From the NCBI RefSeq assembly GCF_001542405.1, contig NZ_LNCD01000026.1, positions 1 through 45,794 on the forward strand: 45,794 nucleotides of DNA, read 5' to 3'. A program made the position numbers and the translations under genes. Numbering within the stretch: position 1 is the stretch's first letter; each line of letters opens with the position of its first letter. Of this stretch, positions 36,345 through 44,047 are shown in pieces. The DNA comes from Rhizobium altiplani. Lineage in GTDB: Bacteria > Pseudomonadota > Alphaproteobacteria > Rhizobiales > Rhizobiaceae. The notes under the pieces were generated by a model that saw only the letters and a list, made by a program, of their open reading frames with translations, was not told the origin of the DNA and ran no database searches.

Positions 36345-36684
36345 GTAAACCTATTTCCGTGTGGTTCTGCGGGTTCGCAACACGAACCTATCGTGAGCGA
36401 GACTGCTCATCAATCGCCAACGCCCCTTTTTTAGCACTTGAGGACGGCCGCGTGGAAACAGACGCTTGACCGCATTCTCGGGGAATGGTGCGTCGAAGCA
36501 GGCGTCCTCCAAACAGTGCCGAAGCACAAGCAAAAGCCAAGACACTCGTCGATTGGTTCGAATTCGAGGTGCACGGCGAGGATGATCTGGCAAGGGTCAT
36601 CAGGGATGACATCCAGCTTGTGGACGTTAAGGCGTTAAGGAGACCCCGCGCTAGGGGGAGTGGCTTCCGCGGTCTTATCAGAGT
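36345..36684. other. intergenic region between csp and the Gfo/Idh relic
   Basis: 340 bases, including the csp promoter and leader on the minus strand. A plus-strand segment near 36510-36630 (KAKTLVDWFEFEVHGEDDLA) looks protein-like but has no proper gene around it; probably a relic of unknown origin. Confidence 0.4.
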
Positions 36685-37413
36685 ATGCCTAGCGTCGCGC
36701 CGGAGATCGAGTATTTGAGACATCTGATCGCCGACGGCTTTGTCGGCGAGGTGCTGTCGATCACTTTGGTCGCGCGGGGCGGCTCGGCACTGGGCGGAGG
36801 CAGTATTCCCGACCGGAAGACCTACGGATATCTGCTGGATCGCGCCAATGGCGCAACCCTGCTGACGATCCCCGTCGGGCATACGCTGGCGGCGTTAAGG
36901 GATGTCGTAGGCAACCTCGCTGAAGTCTCTGCTGTAATGGCGACACGCCGACCCACGGCGACGGCAGTCGATACCGGGGAAATGCTGCCTGTATCGGCAC
37001 CCGACCAGGTGCTGGTAAGCGGGGTCTTGGCCAGCGGCGCTCCCATCTCCATACATTACCGCGGCGGCGCGCCGCGCGACGACGACGGATTGTTTTGGGA
37101 AATCCACGGGACGGAAGGCGATATACGGGTTTCAGGTTCCTCTGGTCATACGCAAATGGTGCGGCTTTCCCTCATGGGTGCACGCGAAGGAGAGACGGAG
37201 TTCCGTGCATTGAAGGTTCCTGCCCGACACCGCCCCGGCTGGCCGGAGGACGTGGAGGCTGGGAACGTCGCACGTCTTTACGCCAGAATGGCCGAGGATC
37301 TCCAGCACGGCACTCGTACCGCGCCAAGCTTCGAGGACGCGGTCGAAGTGCATCTCGTTATTGAGGCCATCGAAAGTGCAGCCACAAGCGGGCGTCGCGT
37401 CGTGCTGACCTGA
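36685..37413 (+). pseudogene. Gfo/Idh/MocA-family oxidoreductase, N-terminal domain missing
   Basis: 242 residues from ATG 36685. The sequence begins directly in the middle of the family fold (APEIEYLRHLIADGFVGEVL) and continues through the C-terminal beta-sheet domain (TYGYLLDRANGATLLTIPVG, then GLFWEIHGTEGDIRV) to a normal end. The Rossmann NAD(P)-binding domain, about 120 residues, is absent, and no upstream frame supplies it. Without it the enzyme cannot bind cofactor, so this is most likely a 5'-deleted relic even though the remaining frame is clean. Confidence 0.75.
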
Positions 37414-37564
37414 TGGAAAATCCGAGAGATAGGGTGGTGGGGAACTGGTTGTCGGAAGCGCGTAGCTCATCCGGCAGCAAGCAGAATGACCGCGATCGCG
37501 GTGGAGACCAGGACACGATTTCATGATCGTTTCGCTGTCAGCGGACCGTGGCTAGGCTGTTCGT

Positions 37565-37927
37565 TCAGGCCACCATCCTTGTCAGGGCCTCGGTCATCGT
37601 GCGGGCGTCGTATGGCTTCGCAATGAAGACCCCGCCTGCCGGGATCTGGTCCGCCGAAGGTTGCCGTTTTCCAGAGACGATCACAACCTTGATCGGCGGC
37701 CACCTGTCGCGGACAGCGGCAGCGAACACCAAGCCGTCCATGCTGCCGGGCATGTCGATGTCGGTCAGGACAATCACGATGTCATCAGTGTTTTCGAGGA
37801 GGAGAATGGCATCGTCGGCATTGCTTGCTTCAAGCGCCTCAAATCCGCCGTCCTCGACGACGTCAACCGTCATCATCATGATGAGCGGCTCGTCCTCGAC
37901 GATCAGTACCTTCGCCTTGTTTCTCAC
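37565..37927 (-). CDS. single-domain response regulator, paralogue of 14082-14462
   Basis: 120 residues from GTG 37927, which overlaps the kinase stop (GTGA); the open frame continues further upstream but inside the kinase gene. Motifs: VLIVEDEPLI, phospho-acceptor Asp in VLTDIDMPGSMDG, VVIVSGKRQP and FIAKPYD. It shares the sequence DMPGSMDGL and overall design with the receiver at 14082. No output domain. Partner of the kinase at 37924-39609. Confidence 0.9.
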   Translation of the reverse strand: MRNKAKVLIVEDEPLIMMMTVDVVEDGGFEALEASNADDAILLLENTDDIVIVLTDIDMPGSMDGLVFAAAVRDRWPPIKVVIVSGKRQPSADQIPAGGVFIAKPYDARTMTEALTRMVA

Positions 37928-39609
37928 GTGCCCTGCTCCGCTACCCCGTCCGCCGAAACTTGCGAAAGGGACTCTAGTTCCCCGGCGGCGAACGAAAGTT
38001 CGAAGACCAATCCCTCGGAGAGATAGTCCGACCGGGAGACTGATCGCGCTTTCGACGGGAAGGCTCGCTCGATCAGAACTGAACCGAAGCCCTTTCGGGC
38101 AGGCGCGTCGACAGCGGGACCGCCGCTCTCGGTCCACGTGAGGTCCAGACGTTCGCGCTCCTTGCGCCAGACGATCGAGACCTTCCCCGTCTCGCTGGAG
38201 AGGCTTCCGTATTTGGTGGCGTTGGTTGCCAACTCGTGGACCACGAGCGACAGCGGTAGCGCGAGATCCGCGGGAAGGACGACGTCCGGTCCATCGACGC
38301 GAATTCGCTCGCAACCACCGTCAAGATGGGCTTCCATTGCGGCCGCAATGACTTCACGCACCGACGACGACGTTGTCTCCTTGGACAGCAGTAGGTCATA
38401 GGTCCGAGCGAGCGCCGCCACGCGCTCCGAGAATGAGTGATAGCGTTCGGGTTCGACCTTCGAGAACGTCTGCCTGGATATCGCCTGCACGAGCGTGAAG
38501 CCGTTCTTGACGCGGTGCGTGAGCTCCCTCATCAACAGAGCACGCTCCTCCACTCCCCGCTCGGTTTCAAGCCGGCGACGGTCAAGTTCATCCAGCAGTC
38601 CGTCGAGCGTCGCCCCGACTGCGGACAGCTCGTCAGGCCCTCTCATGCCGGTTCGTGCCTTCGTCTCGCCGTTGCGCCATCGGTCCATTGTCGCCGCGAT
38701 GCGTTCGATCGGCGCAAGCAGGAACCTATTGCCAATCAAAAACGCGGCGAGGAACGCAAGCAGCACTCCCCCGACAATGCCAAGCCCGCTTGCGAGAGTC
38801 GACCGGTTAATCTGATCGAAGGCCTCCTTCTTTGAGAAGCCTGCACTGACATAAAGCGGGCTACCCGGCAGAGCGATCGGGCGGTATCCGAGGATCCGCT
38901 CAGTACCATCTTGGCTCGTGACATCGATTACGCCAGGCTCGTCGGCATGAATGAGCGACTGGAATTCATCCGGAATGACGGTGCCGACGAACCGTTCGGG
39001 AAACGGCACCCGCGCAAGGATCGTCCCCTTTCCATCAGCTATCGCCACGGCATTGCCGGGGGAGACGCCGCGCTCGGTGATCCTGTTCTGAAGCCAGTCC
39101 AGCCGGACACCGGTGACCACGACCCCCTTTAGATTGTCACCTTCCATCAACGGCATTGCGATCGGCAACACGGCCGTATCCGAGACCCTGCTCATCGTGT
39201 ACGTGCCAACGACCGTCTGCCGAGAATCGATGACGCCGTTGAAATAGTCTCGGTCTGCGAACGTCGTTCCGGCGTTTATCGGCTGACTGCAGCAGATCGG
39301 GCTTCCCTTCGGATCGAGGACGAAGATCGTTCTGACGTTCGGAACGTTTTCCGCCACCGACTTCAGGCTTTCGCTGCAGCTTGCGGCGTCGAGGTGACGA
39401 ACGGCGGGCATGGCGGAGACAGAGACTAGCATGGCGCGGACGCCTTCGATGATCCGCTCGACCTCCGACGAAGCCTCACGAGCGGCTTGCGCGGCGTTCG
39501 CTCTAACCTCCTCGTTTCGCTGCGCACGAAGCGCGAACTCGTTGTACACGAGCATCGCGACAACAGGAGCGAGGGCCGCCGCTGCGACCGCTACAAGCTT
39601 CAGCTTCAT
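37924..39609 (-). CDS. membrane sensor histidine kinase, paralogue of 14462-16120
   Basis: 561 residues from ATG 39609, preceded by GGGGGATAC. Same architecture as the first kinase: membrane helix at the N-terminus (KLVAVAAAALAPVVAMLVY), Cache-like sensing region with RVSDTAVLPIAMPLMEGD, a second helix, HAMP-like linker, the HisKA_2 box ELTHRVKNGFTLVQA and an HATPase domain (VHELATNATKYGSLS). Long stretches such as SQDGTERILGYRPIALPGSP are identical in both. A Cys-Cys pair (SPICCSQPI) in the sensing region is absent from the first kinase, so the sensed signal may differ. Confidence 0.9.
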   Translation of the reverse strand: MKLKLVAVAAAALAPVVAMLVYNEFALRAQRNEEVRANAAQAAREASSEVERIIEGVRAMLVSVSAMPAVRHLDAASCSESLKSVAENVPNVRTIFVLDPKGSPICCSQPINAGTTFADRDYFNGVIDSRQTVVGTYTMSRVSDTAVLPIAMPLMEGDNLKGVVVTGVRLDWLQNRITERGVSPGNAVAIADGKGTILARVPFPERFVGTVIPDEFQSLIHADEPGVIDVTSQDGTERILGYRPIALPGSPLYVSAGFSKKEAFDQINRSTLASGLGIVGGVLLAFLAAFLIGNRFLLAPIERIAATMDRWRNGETKARTGMRGPDELSAVGATLDGLLDELDRRRLETERGVEERALLMRELTHRVKNGFTLVQAISRQTFSKVEPERYHSFSERVAALARTYDLLLSKETTSSSVREVIAAAMEAHLDGGCERIRVDGPDVVLPADLALPLSLVVHELATNATKYGSLSSETGKVSIVWRKERERLDLTWTESGGPAVDAPARKGFGSVLIERAFPSKARSVSRSDYLSEGLVFELSFAAGELESLSQVSADGVAEQGT

Positions 39610-39756
39610 GTATCCCCCAGAACTCCAAGCTAAGGTCGTAGCATGGCCGCGAAATCCTGGCTATCCGGTGGTTTTGGCCCGCAACGCTCGGATCTGGCGG
39701 AACAAACTGGCGTCGCAATCATTTCGCCGCCAGAAAATATAAGGGAGCTAGGAAAG

Positions 39757-39969
39757 ATGCATTCAGATCGTCATTTTGAACGCCGGCGAGCGTTGCGTGG
39801 CAACGCGTACACGCTCGAGGAGTTTCGAAGCCGATACGGCCTGCATCAGGACGTGGCCGAGAGTCTGTTTTATCGCTTCGGCCCATCATCGATCGAACTG
39901 GACATTTTGATGGCCGCGAAGAAGCGCGTGCCGTCGATCCACGTGATTACGCAGGAAATGGGACGGTAG
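39757..39969 (+). CDS. small basic protein, function unknown
   Basis: 70 residues from ATG 39757, preceded by GGGAGCTAGGAAAG; the frame upstream to 39643 crosses the kinase promoter. The segment YTLEEFRSRYGLHQDVAESL, then YRFGPSSIELDILMAAK, is helical and looks like a genuine conserved protein; I do not recall a named family. It is divergent from the sensor kinase (about 150-base gap), so it could be a target or accessory of that system. Confidence 0.6.
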   Translation: MHSDRHFERRRALRGNAYTLEEFRSRYGLHQDVAESLFYRFGPSSIELDILMAAKKRVPSIHVITQEMGR

Positions 39970-40004
39970 GTACGACGCCGACACCTCCGTGCGATTGTCC
40001 GACT

Positions 40005-40440
40005 GAGGTGCATCTTCCTCAGAAGTCGGTGGAGCCCGAGGGTCTCGCCACCGCTTTATGATGTCGGCATCGCTAAGATGCTTCGCCTCTATCACGGCAA
40101 CAGTGTCGCTGCCGAACGGCATGCGGACGGGCGGTTGAGCGACGTCGGAGAAGTCCACGACCTGCTGGGCGAACCTTTCGGGGTCGCCGGGCTGATTGTG
40201 GTTCAGCAACGACCCGCGCTCGCGAACCGCGCGGCGGTCTCATCATAGTCGCGGATCCCATTGGTGCTCGACGCCAATGAGCTGCGATCGAGGAAGTCCG
40301 TCCGGAAGGTAGCCGGGTTCGTCACATGGATTGCACGCGGTTCCAGTTCCGCATGGAGCGCCTTAGAAAGTCCTTCGATTGCGAACTTCGCGGAGCAGTA
40401 GAGACCGAAGCCCCAATTCGGTCTTGAACTGTCAAAGGTG
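40005..40440 (-). pseudogene. short-chain dehydrogenase/reductase (SDR) gene relic
   Basis: The upstream part reads GFGLYCSAKFAIEGLSKALH, the YxxxK catalytic motif of SDRs, then IHVTNPATFRTDFLDRSSL. Near 40205-40215 the frame changes and continues as GDPERFAQQVVDF and PVRMPFGSDTVAVIEAK, the usual SDR C-terminus. The N-terminal cofactor-binding half is missing upstream of about 40440. Truncated and frameshifted, so non-functional. Confidence 0.75.
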
Positions 40441-40735
40441 TGACTTCTGCGAGACATCTCTTTAGTTCAGGAAAGATCGGGGTGTCGCGAAATTCGGATC
40501 CATGGACACCCACGCTCAGGTCTTTTATCGCGGCGGTTGGAGTGCCGCGGGCCTTCAAACTCAATGGCCGACCCTGTATACGCGCCCGAAAAATCGCACG
40601 ACCGCTCCCAAAGCTTACTCGTTTCATTGGGCATTTGCTCGCGCATGTCAGGGAGGAGTTTGCTTCTAGGTGAGGAACTTAATCTAGTCAGTGACGCTTA
40701 ACCGTGTCGCATTTCTAGCACCGGTGTACACTTTC

Positions 40736-40897
40736 ATGATCGATGATGTTGATCTCGTATTGGTTGTCGAGGACGAAGTTCTCATATGAATGAGCCTGGT
40801 TGAAGACCTCGAGGATGCTGGGTTGATAGTTCTTGAGGCGGGATCGGCCGATGAGGCGCTCATGCTGCTCGACGAAAACCCTCGCGTCGCGATGCTA
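40736..40897 (+). pseudogene. response-regulator receiver fragment with in-frame TGA
   Basis: Codons read DLVLVVEDEVLI, TGA (40787-40789), then MSLVEDLEDAGLIVLEAGSA and DEALMLLDENPRVA, the first half of a CheY-like receiver. The TGA stands where such proteins usually have Arg, again compatible with CGA to TGA. The half with the phospho-acceptor Asp is lost just before the hip operator region. Confidence 0.7.
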
Positions 40898-40936
40898 TGG
40901 CGCTGTATAAGTCGATCGTCAGTTCAGACGATAGTC

Positions 40937-40962
40937 ATTCAACCCACTTTGATGGGTTGAAT
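40937..40962. promoter_or_regulatory. perfect inverted repeat before hipA-like gene (probable operator)
   Basis: ATTCAACCCA-CTTTGA-TGGGTTGAAT, a perfect 10-bp inverted repeat with a 6-base centre, 45 bases before the hipA-like start. Hip-type antitoxins repress by binding such palindromes, and an antitoxin gene is still intact downstream. A terminator role for the broken upstream gene is less likely because no T-run follows. Confidence 0.6.
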
Positions 40963-41006
40963 AATTTCTAATTATGCATTATTTGAACCATTTAAAGGGT
41001 CAATTA

Positions 41007-41555
41007 ATGCGCCTAACGCTCCAAACCCATTTTGATGACGAGTGGCATCACGCCGCGACGCTAGAACTCAAGGATGACGCGGCCGGCTTCCAGGGCGCAT
41101 CGATCGTCGATTACGATCTCGATTATTTCGTCACGATGGCGTCGGCGGAATTCGCGACCGGCAAAACGGTCCGCGACCATCGTGCCTTGTCAGTCCGTTA
41201 TCCCGTTGACCTCGAAAATCGATACAGCCGCAGCTGGCCACCTTTCCTCTTGGATCTTATGCCCCAGGGGCACGCAAGGCGAAAGCTTGCCGATCACCTC
41301 GGCCTTGCTGAGGGTTCGCGCGCTTCCGATCTGCCGCTGCTTCTGCGATCGGCAACGGGCGGCAAAGGCAATATCCGCATCAAAGAAGCCGCGGACACCG
41401 AAGGAGTAAGGCTGCGCGGTGTTGATCGCCAAGGAGTGATAGAAGCGGAAATCCTTGAACGGGCGGATCGTTTCATGGAAGTCGCCGATCGCTTTGGAAT
41501 GCTCGCCTCCGGCTCGAGCGGCCTGCAAGGCGAATGGGACGCTGTATCGCAATAG
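41007..41555 (+). pseudogene. HipA-family toxin, truncated after the N-terminal region
   Basis: From ATG 41007 the product is 182 residues. It contains the N-terminal HipA features (FLLDLMPQGHARRKLADHLG, then LPLLLRSATGGKGNIRIKEA) and reaches GMLASGSSGLQGEWDAVSQ before stopping. HipA kinases are about 400-440 residues; the catalytic kinase core with its ATP-binding and Asp motifs is missing. The sequence right after the stop may hold the last few codons of the gene (MMAKDR before TAA 41599), implying a large internal deletion. The kinase toxin is therefore inactive. Confidence 0.7.
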
Positions 41556-41601
41556 CGGACAGCGTTCTGGCGGCGTGTCAATGATGGCGAAGGACCGCTA
41601 A

Positions 41602-41889
41602 ATGGCTCGATGGAAGAAGCCGACGAAAGAGGAGATTCTTGAAAACCGGCGAACACTTGCGGAGCGTGCTCGAACTGGGGACCTGAGGCTGCCCGGTGCT
41701 GTGGCGGAGATCCGCAAAGGGTTCGGCATGACGCAGGAGGAATTTGCCAAGACGCTGTCGCTTACTAGGCGACAAGTTGCGGAGATCGAAGCCGGCGCCG
41801 CGAACCCAACGCTGGAAACATTGGAAAAGATTGGCCGCTTGTTCGGATTTGGCGTTGGGTTTGTTCCAAAGCAACCGGGGCCAACTTGA
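41602..41889 (+). CDS. XRE-family HTH protein, HipB-like antitoxin
   Basis: 95 residues. The N-terminal basic part (MARWKKPTKEEILENRRTL) is followed by an XRE HTH at about residues 33-85: VAEIRKGFGMTQEEFAKTL, LTRRQVAEIEAGAANPTLET, then LEKIGRLFGFGVGFVP. It lies just downstream of the truncated hipA-like gene, as in hipA-hipB-ordered modules of rhizobia. It stays intact although its toxin is broken, so it may persist as a regulator of the upstream operator or of related toxins elsewhere. Confidence 0.85.
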   Translation: MARWKKPTKEEILENRRTLAERARTGDLRLPGAVAEIRKGFGMTQEEFAKTLSLTRRQVAEIEAGAANPTLETLEKIGRLFGFGVGFVPKQPGPT

Positions 41890-42350
41890 TAATCACGCAA
41901 GCAACAGCCGACAATTCCTCTAGCGCCAAGACAGAGCGCTACGGCTCTTTGCGCAACTGAAGGCGCTCAGGTATCTACCCTGGCCGTTTCGGAAAAACTT
42001 GATCAGCACGGCGCGCCATCCTTGGCCGTGAACTGCTCAAGCGTCTCTGAAAGCGCCCGCTCGATTGCGGCCAGGCGCGCGGCAACCGTGATTGCGTCGA
42101 TGAGCCTCGGCCATGTTCAGCCATCGCGCAATCCGGTTCGAATGCGAAGCCGATACCGCCGTGCTTGTCTTGGGTGAATTGCCCCGACAATGCGACCACC
42201 CCACCAGACATTGAGAACCTCTACGTTCACCAGGGGCCAGAATATCTAACGACAATCAGGGGATGTCGACTTCCACTGAAATCACGGCGAAACATGGAAC
42301 CGAAACCGCCCCCTGCCGTTTCGTTATCTTCCCGAATTGGAGGCGTCGAA
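41890..42350. other. gene-less stretch between antitoxin and VOC genes
   Basis: About 460 bases. On the minus strand near 42005-42100 the codons LIDAITVAARLAAIERALSE look like a helical protein end, but the upstream part is in another frame, so it is probably a relic. Nothing else recognised. Confidence 0.45.
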
Positions 42351-42779
42351 ATGGACACAGCCCAACTTCATCGTGGCCGACTAATCGATCACATCCAATT
42401 GATCGTAGCCAATCTTTCGGCAAGCCGCGCATTTTATCTCCCACTGTTAGAGGTGCTCGAAATTCCAATTGGTGGTGAGGCCGATGGCTATTTCTGGGCT
42501 GACGAACTCTTCATTTCATCCCGAGACAGCGACGCTGCCCTCGGGGAGCTAACTGGGCGGCATCATTTGGCCTTTCAGGCAAAGGATCGTGCCACTGTCG
42601 ACGCATTCCACAGCGCGGGCATCGCCAACGGCGGTACCGACAACGGTAAACCGGGCGAACGATCATATCACCGGGGATACTACGCCGCCTTCCTGCTTGA
42701 CCCAGACGGGAACAACATAGAGGCGGTGTATCACGGACCGGCCAACCGTAGCGCTCGGTCAGTCGTAGTTGACTTCTGA
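42351..42779 (+). CDS. VOC-family (glyoxalase/bleomycin-resistance-like) protein
   Basis: 142 residues from ATG 42351, with GGAGG 7 bases upstream; the open frame extends to 42165 without homology. The fold is seen in two beta-alpha-beta units: LIDHIQLIVANLSASRAFYL at the start and RSYHRGYYAAFLLDPDGNNI, then EAVYHG, at the end. His14, His80 and Glu (in NIEAVYH) fit the metal-binding pattern of the superfamily. The reaction is not predictable. It stands alone, with a terminator at 42927. Confidence 0.85.
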   Translation: MDTAQLHRGRLIDHIQLIVANLSASRAFYLPLLEVLEIPIGGEADGYFWADELFISSRDSDAALGELTGRHHLAFQAKDRATVDAFHSAGIANGGTDNGKPGERSYHRGYYAAFLLDPDGNNIEAVYHGPANRSARSVVVDF

Positions 42780-42926
42780 CGACGGTGGTTGGCGGCGAGG
42801 ACGAAGACGACAGGCAATGCATAGCTACGCTGCAGTAACTGGTGTTTCCAGACTCAAATTCCGTCGATAGATGGACGATCCAAGCAAGCCGCCTGCCACG
42901 CAGTTGGCTTTTGCCGCTAGCAAACA

Positions 42927-42960
42927 TACGGGCGCTCCCCAATCGGGTTGAGCGCCCGTA
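42927..42960. terminator. inverted repeat, probable terminator after the VOC gene
   Basis: TACGGGCGCT / AGCGCCCGTA, a perfect 10-bp stem with a 14-base loop, followed by ATGTTTTG. It lies between the VOC gene and the cold-shock gene. Confidence 0.6.
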
Positions 42961-43093
42961 ATGTTTTGTCCATGTTCAATGGCTTCGTCTTCGGATATTT
43001 CAGGAGGGTTAACTCCCCCAAACTAAGCCGTGCATCTTGCCAAACGGGCCTTCGTGACTATTTTGCCGATTGCAAATCAACCGAGGACTTACA

Positions 43094-43303
43094 TTGGCTA
43101 CTGGTACAGTGAAATGGTTCAACTCTGAAAAGGGCTATGGTTTCATCGCCCCCGATAATGGCTCTCCGGATGTGTTCGTGCACATCTCGGCAGTAGAGCG
43201 TTCCGGGCTTTCAGGCCTCAAGGATGGTCAGAAAGTCAGTTACGAACCGAAGCAGGATCGGCGTTCGGGTAAAACAGCGGCTGAAGATCTCCGCGCACTT
43301 TAA
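43094..43303 (+). CDS. cold-shock protein (CspA family), second copy
   Basis: 69 residues from TTG 43094; GAGGA lies 6 bases upstream and the family begins ATGTVKWFN exactly here, while the upstream TTG 43070 adds eight unrelated residues. RNP1 KGYGFI and RNP2 DVFVHIS are intact. A three-residue insert (SGLSGL) distinguishes it from the copy at 36141. RNA chaperone. A terminator hairpin follows at 43309. Confidence 0.92.
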   Translation: MATGTVKWFNSEKGYGFIAPDNGSPDVFVHISAVERSGLSGLKDGQKVSYEPKQDRRSGKTAAEDLRAL

Positions 43304-43308
43304 TTGAA

Positions 43309-43333
43309 GGCTGCCGCGCGAGACGCGGCAGCC
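43309..43333 (+). terminator. terminator after the second cold-shock gene
   Basis: GGCTGCCGCG (43309-43318), 5-base loop, CGCGGCAGCC (43324-43333): perfect 10-bp stem five bases after the stop. An A-rich stretch rather than a T-run follows, so efficiency is uncertain. Confidence 0.65.
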
Positions 43334-43683
43334 GAAACAACAACAGTAAAATTTATCCGCAAGCAGCGACTTTCAACCACACGCTTGTCAAGGCGGCGAC
43401 CAGGGGCGGGCAAATATGTTCACCGCTTCGCGCTGCGTCGCGACTTTACCCCCGTTTGCCATGTGCTGAACTGCCAATCGCGTGGCCAAGGCTTTACCCG
43501 CAAAGCCAACGTGGGATTGCCCATAATCTTCACCAAAAAGCGCTCGTCTTTCGCAATTTCTGCATTCTTACGTTTCAAATCGGAAGCACACGGTCGAGTG
43601 AGGCAATCTAACCCGGCTCAGTTCGATGGACGGCAAGTGAAGCGCTCACCATAACCCTTGCGTATGACTGTCCAAAGTAGCGT
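43334..43683. other. gene-less stretch before the UBP-finger gene
   Basis: 350 bases. A minus-strand run near 43400-43550 (QSHVGFAGKALATRLAVQHM) looks protein-like but has no start, so it may be a relic. No other feature seen until the inverted repeat at 43684. Confidence 0.4.
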
Positions 43684-43704
43684 TCTCAGGTATGTTACCT
43701 GAGA
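43684..43704. promoter_or_regulatory. perfect inverted repeat upstream of the UBP-finger operon
   Basis: TCTCAGGTA-TGT-TACCTGAGA, a perfect 9-bp inverted repeat with a 3-base centre, 24 bases before ATG 43729. The length and position suit a dimeric repressor's operator overlapping the promoter. No regulator gene lies next to it in this window. Confidence 0.6.
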
Positions 43705-43728
43705 TCCAACGATAGGATAGGATTTCAA

Positions 43729-44031
43729 ATGACGCGTTGCAGCCATCAGAACTCCGTTCAATCCGTCAAGCCCAAGACCATGGGGTGTGAAGAATGCCTG
43801 GCAATCGGACAAGCTTGGGTCCACTTGCGACTATGCCGTGAATGCGGACACGTTGGATGTTGCGATCAATCAATAGGCAAGCATGCGACGGCGCATTTCC
43901 GGAGCACGGGCCATCCCATCATCGAAGGCTACGATCCGCCGGAAGGCTGGGGTTGGTGCTACGTGGATGGGACAATGATTGACCTTCCTGATCAGACCCC
44001 TCAGGTCGGACCGATTCCGCAGTTTTATTAG
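43729..44031 (+). CDS. UBP-type zinc-finger protein
   Basis: 100 residues. Zinc ligands of the ZnF-UBP (ubiquitin-hydrolase finger) are visible: CSH near residue 4, CEEC (19-22), CRECGHVGCC (about 34-43), then HATAHFRSTGHPII with three His. PPEGWGWCYVDG closes the domain. In eukaryotes this finger binds the free diglycine end of ubiquitin; the bacterial target is unknown. It is 16 bases upstream of the flavoprotein gene, so co-transcription is near certain. I recall this pairing in other rhizobia. Confidence 0.88.
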   Translation: MTRCSHQNSVQSVKPKTMGCEECLAIGQAWVHLRLCRECGHVGCCDQSIGKHATAHFRSTGHPIIEGYDPPEGWGWCYVDGTMIDLPDQTPQVGPIPQFY

Positions 44032-44047
44032 ACAGGAGGTTGAGTGC

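Noticed and set aside
36385..36660. Possible small gene upstream of the Gfo/Idh relic
   Set aside because: Some codons look protein-like, but frames conflict and no start with a ribosome-binding site exists.
37928..38314. N-terminal extension of the second receiver protein by 129 residues
   Set aside because: It lies inside the kinase gene on the same strand in another phase; the GTG overlapping the kinase stop is the natural start.
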